From assembly GCA_947631755.1 (NCBI GenBank), contig CANRMO010000153.1, forward strand, positions 1-5,960: a DNA stretch of 5,960 nt. Reading direction: 5' to 3'. This DNA is from an uncultured Lachnospiraceae bacterium. Lineage in GTDB: Bacteria; Bacillota; Clostridia; Lachnospirales; Lachnospiraceae. Below are positions 5,649 through 5,960 of this stretch, one piece after another. The notes beneath the pieces are model-generated. The model was not told where the DNA came from. It saw nothing but the letters and a program-made list of their open reading frames with translations, and made no database searches. The position numbers and the translations under genes are program-made. Numbering within the stretch: position 1 is the stretch's first letter; each line of letters begins with the position of its first letter.

Positions 5649-5960
5649 ATGGGAGATGTTGTGAGAGTCAGAGTGTGTGTCTGTGTGGAACTGAGAGATG
5701 CTTTTACGAATCGGATCATCGGCGCGTCCGGGGCACAGGTAAGGCTCAATGGCAGGGCGGCCGGCGAGGTAAAAGATAACCGTTTTTTTGTCTTTCAGAG
5801 GGCAGAGGGGGAAGAGTTTTTTGTCTCGGTGAGGGCGGCGGGTTATGATCTGAGAGAGGGCATCGTTTCGCATTCGGAGAGACAGCCGGGGGATTTTTTT
5901 TACACGGAATCCGGAGTGGATGTCTTTTCTCTGTGCCTTTATCCGGGAAGGGATTATATT
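5649..5960 (+). CDS. Carboxypeptidase-regulatory-like / Ig-like beta-sandwich protein (3' partial)
   Basis: The frame stays open to the window edge, giving the first 104 residues. No signal peptide or membrane helix is visible. The sequence is strand-rich: VRVRVCVCVELRDAFT, then ASGAQVRLNGR, NRFFVFQRAEG, EEFFVSVRAAGYD and VFSLCLYPGRDY. The pattern 'ornament of a subject: D-A-F-T-x-R-x-x-G followed by x-V-x-L-x-G-x and F-x-V-x-x-x-G-Y' is that of carboxypeptidase regulatory-like / transthyretin-like domains. Small proteins of this kind occur near DUF4255 genes in eCIS loci in my recollection; that is not shown by this sequence. It follows the receptor gene by 33 bases and has its own GGAGG, so it belongs to the same transcription unit. 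A surface, adaptor or tail-decoration role is inference; the full length and C-terminal domain are unknown. Confidence 0.65.
   Translation, partial: MGDVVRVRVCVCVELRDAFTNRIIGASGAQVRLNGRAAGEVKDNRFFVFQRAEGEEFFVSVRAAGYDLREGIVSHSERQPGDFFYTESGVDVFSLCLYPGRDYI

Noticed and set aside
5265..5873. A 202-codon open frame on the - strand
   Set aside because: It overlaps the well-supported receptor gene and the last gene. The translation shows low-complexity His/Pro/Ile composition without domain signs.

Overview
The window reads as one dense run of seven genes, all on the + strand, with gaps of 0 to 47 bases or short overlaps and no obvious promoter or terminator. Strong AGGAGG-type ribosome binding sites, purine-rich coding strands, a moderately high GC content and the protein families point to a Gram-positive Firmicute, probably a gut-type Clostridia/Lachnospiraceae. 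That placement is inference; no rRNA or taxonomic marker is present.

Layout: (1) 1-1092, the 3' part of a multi-domain beta-rich protein ending in a bacterial Ig-like domain, start lost upstream. (2) 1138-2004, a protein whose N-terminal half resembles a degenerate protein kinase, with one C-terminal membrane helix. (3) 2001-2921, a membrane-anchored MORN-repeat protein that overlaps gene 2 by GTGA. (4) 2941-3495, a Pvc16/DUF4255 family protein, the tube/sheath terminator family of contractile injection systems. (5) 3496-3882, a PAAR-like DUF4280 protein, probably the spike tip. (6) 3930-5615, a two-helix membrane receptor with a Cache-like outer domain, HAMP, a class III cyclase homology domain lacking all the catalytic residues I could align, and a TPR-like tail. 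(7) 5649 to the window end, the N-terminal part of a carboxypeptidase-regulatory-like / Ig-like beta-sandwich protein.

Taken together this looks like an accessory-rich segment of a contractile injection system locus (eCIS-like, phage-tail-derived) in a Gram-positive bacterium. Genes 4 and 5 are the diagnostic structural parts. Genes 2, 3 and 6 are unusual because they are integral membrane proteins predicted to place a pseudokinase and a dead cyclase domain in the cytoplasm and MORN repeats and a Cache sensor outside. Extracellular (released) injection systems should not need such parts, so the most interesting hypothesis is a membrane-attached or signal-gated version of the machine. The sheath, tube, baseplate and AAA+ genes that would confirm this must lie outside the window.
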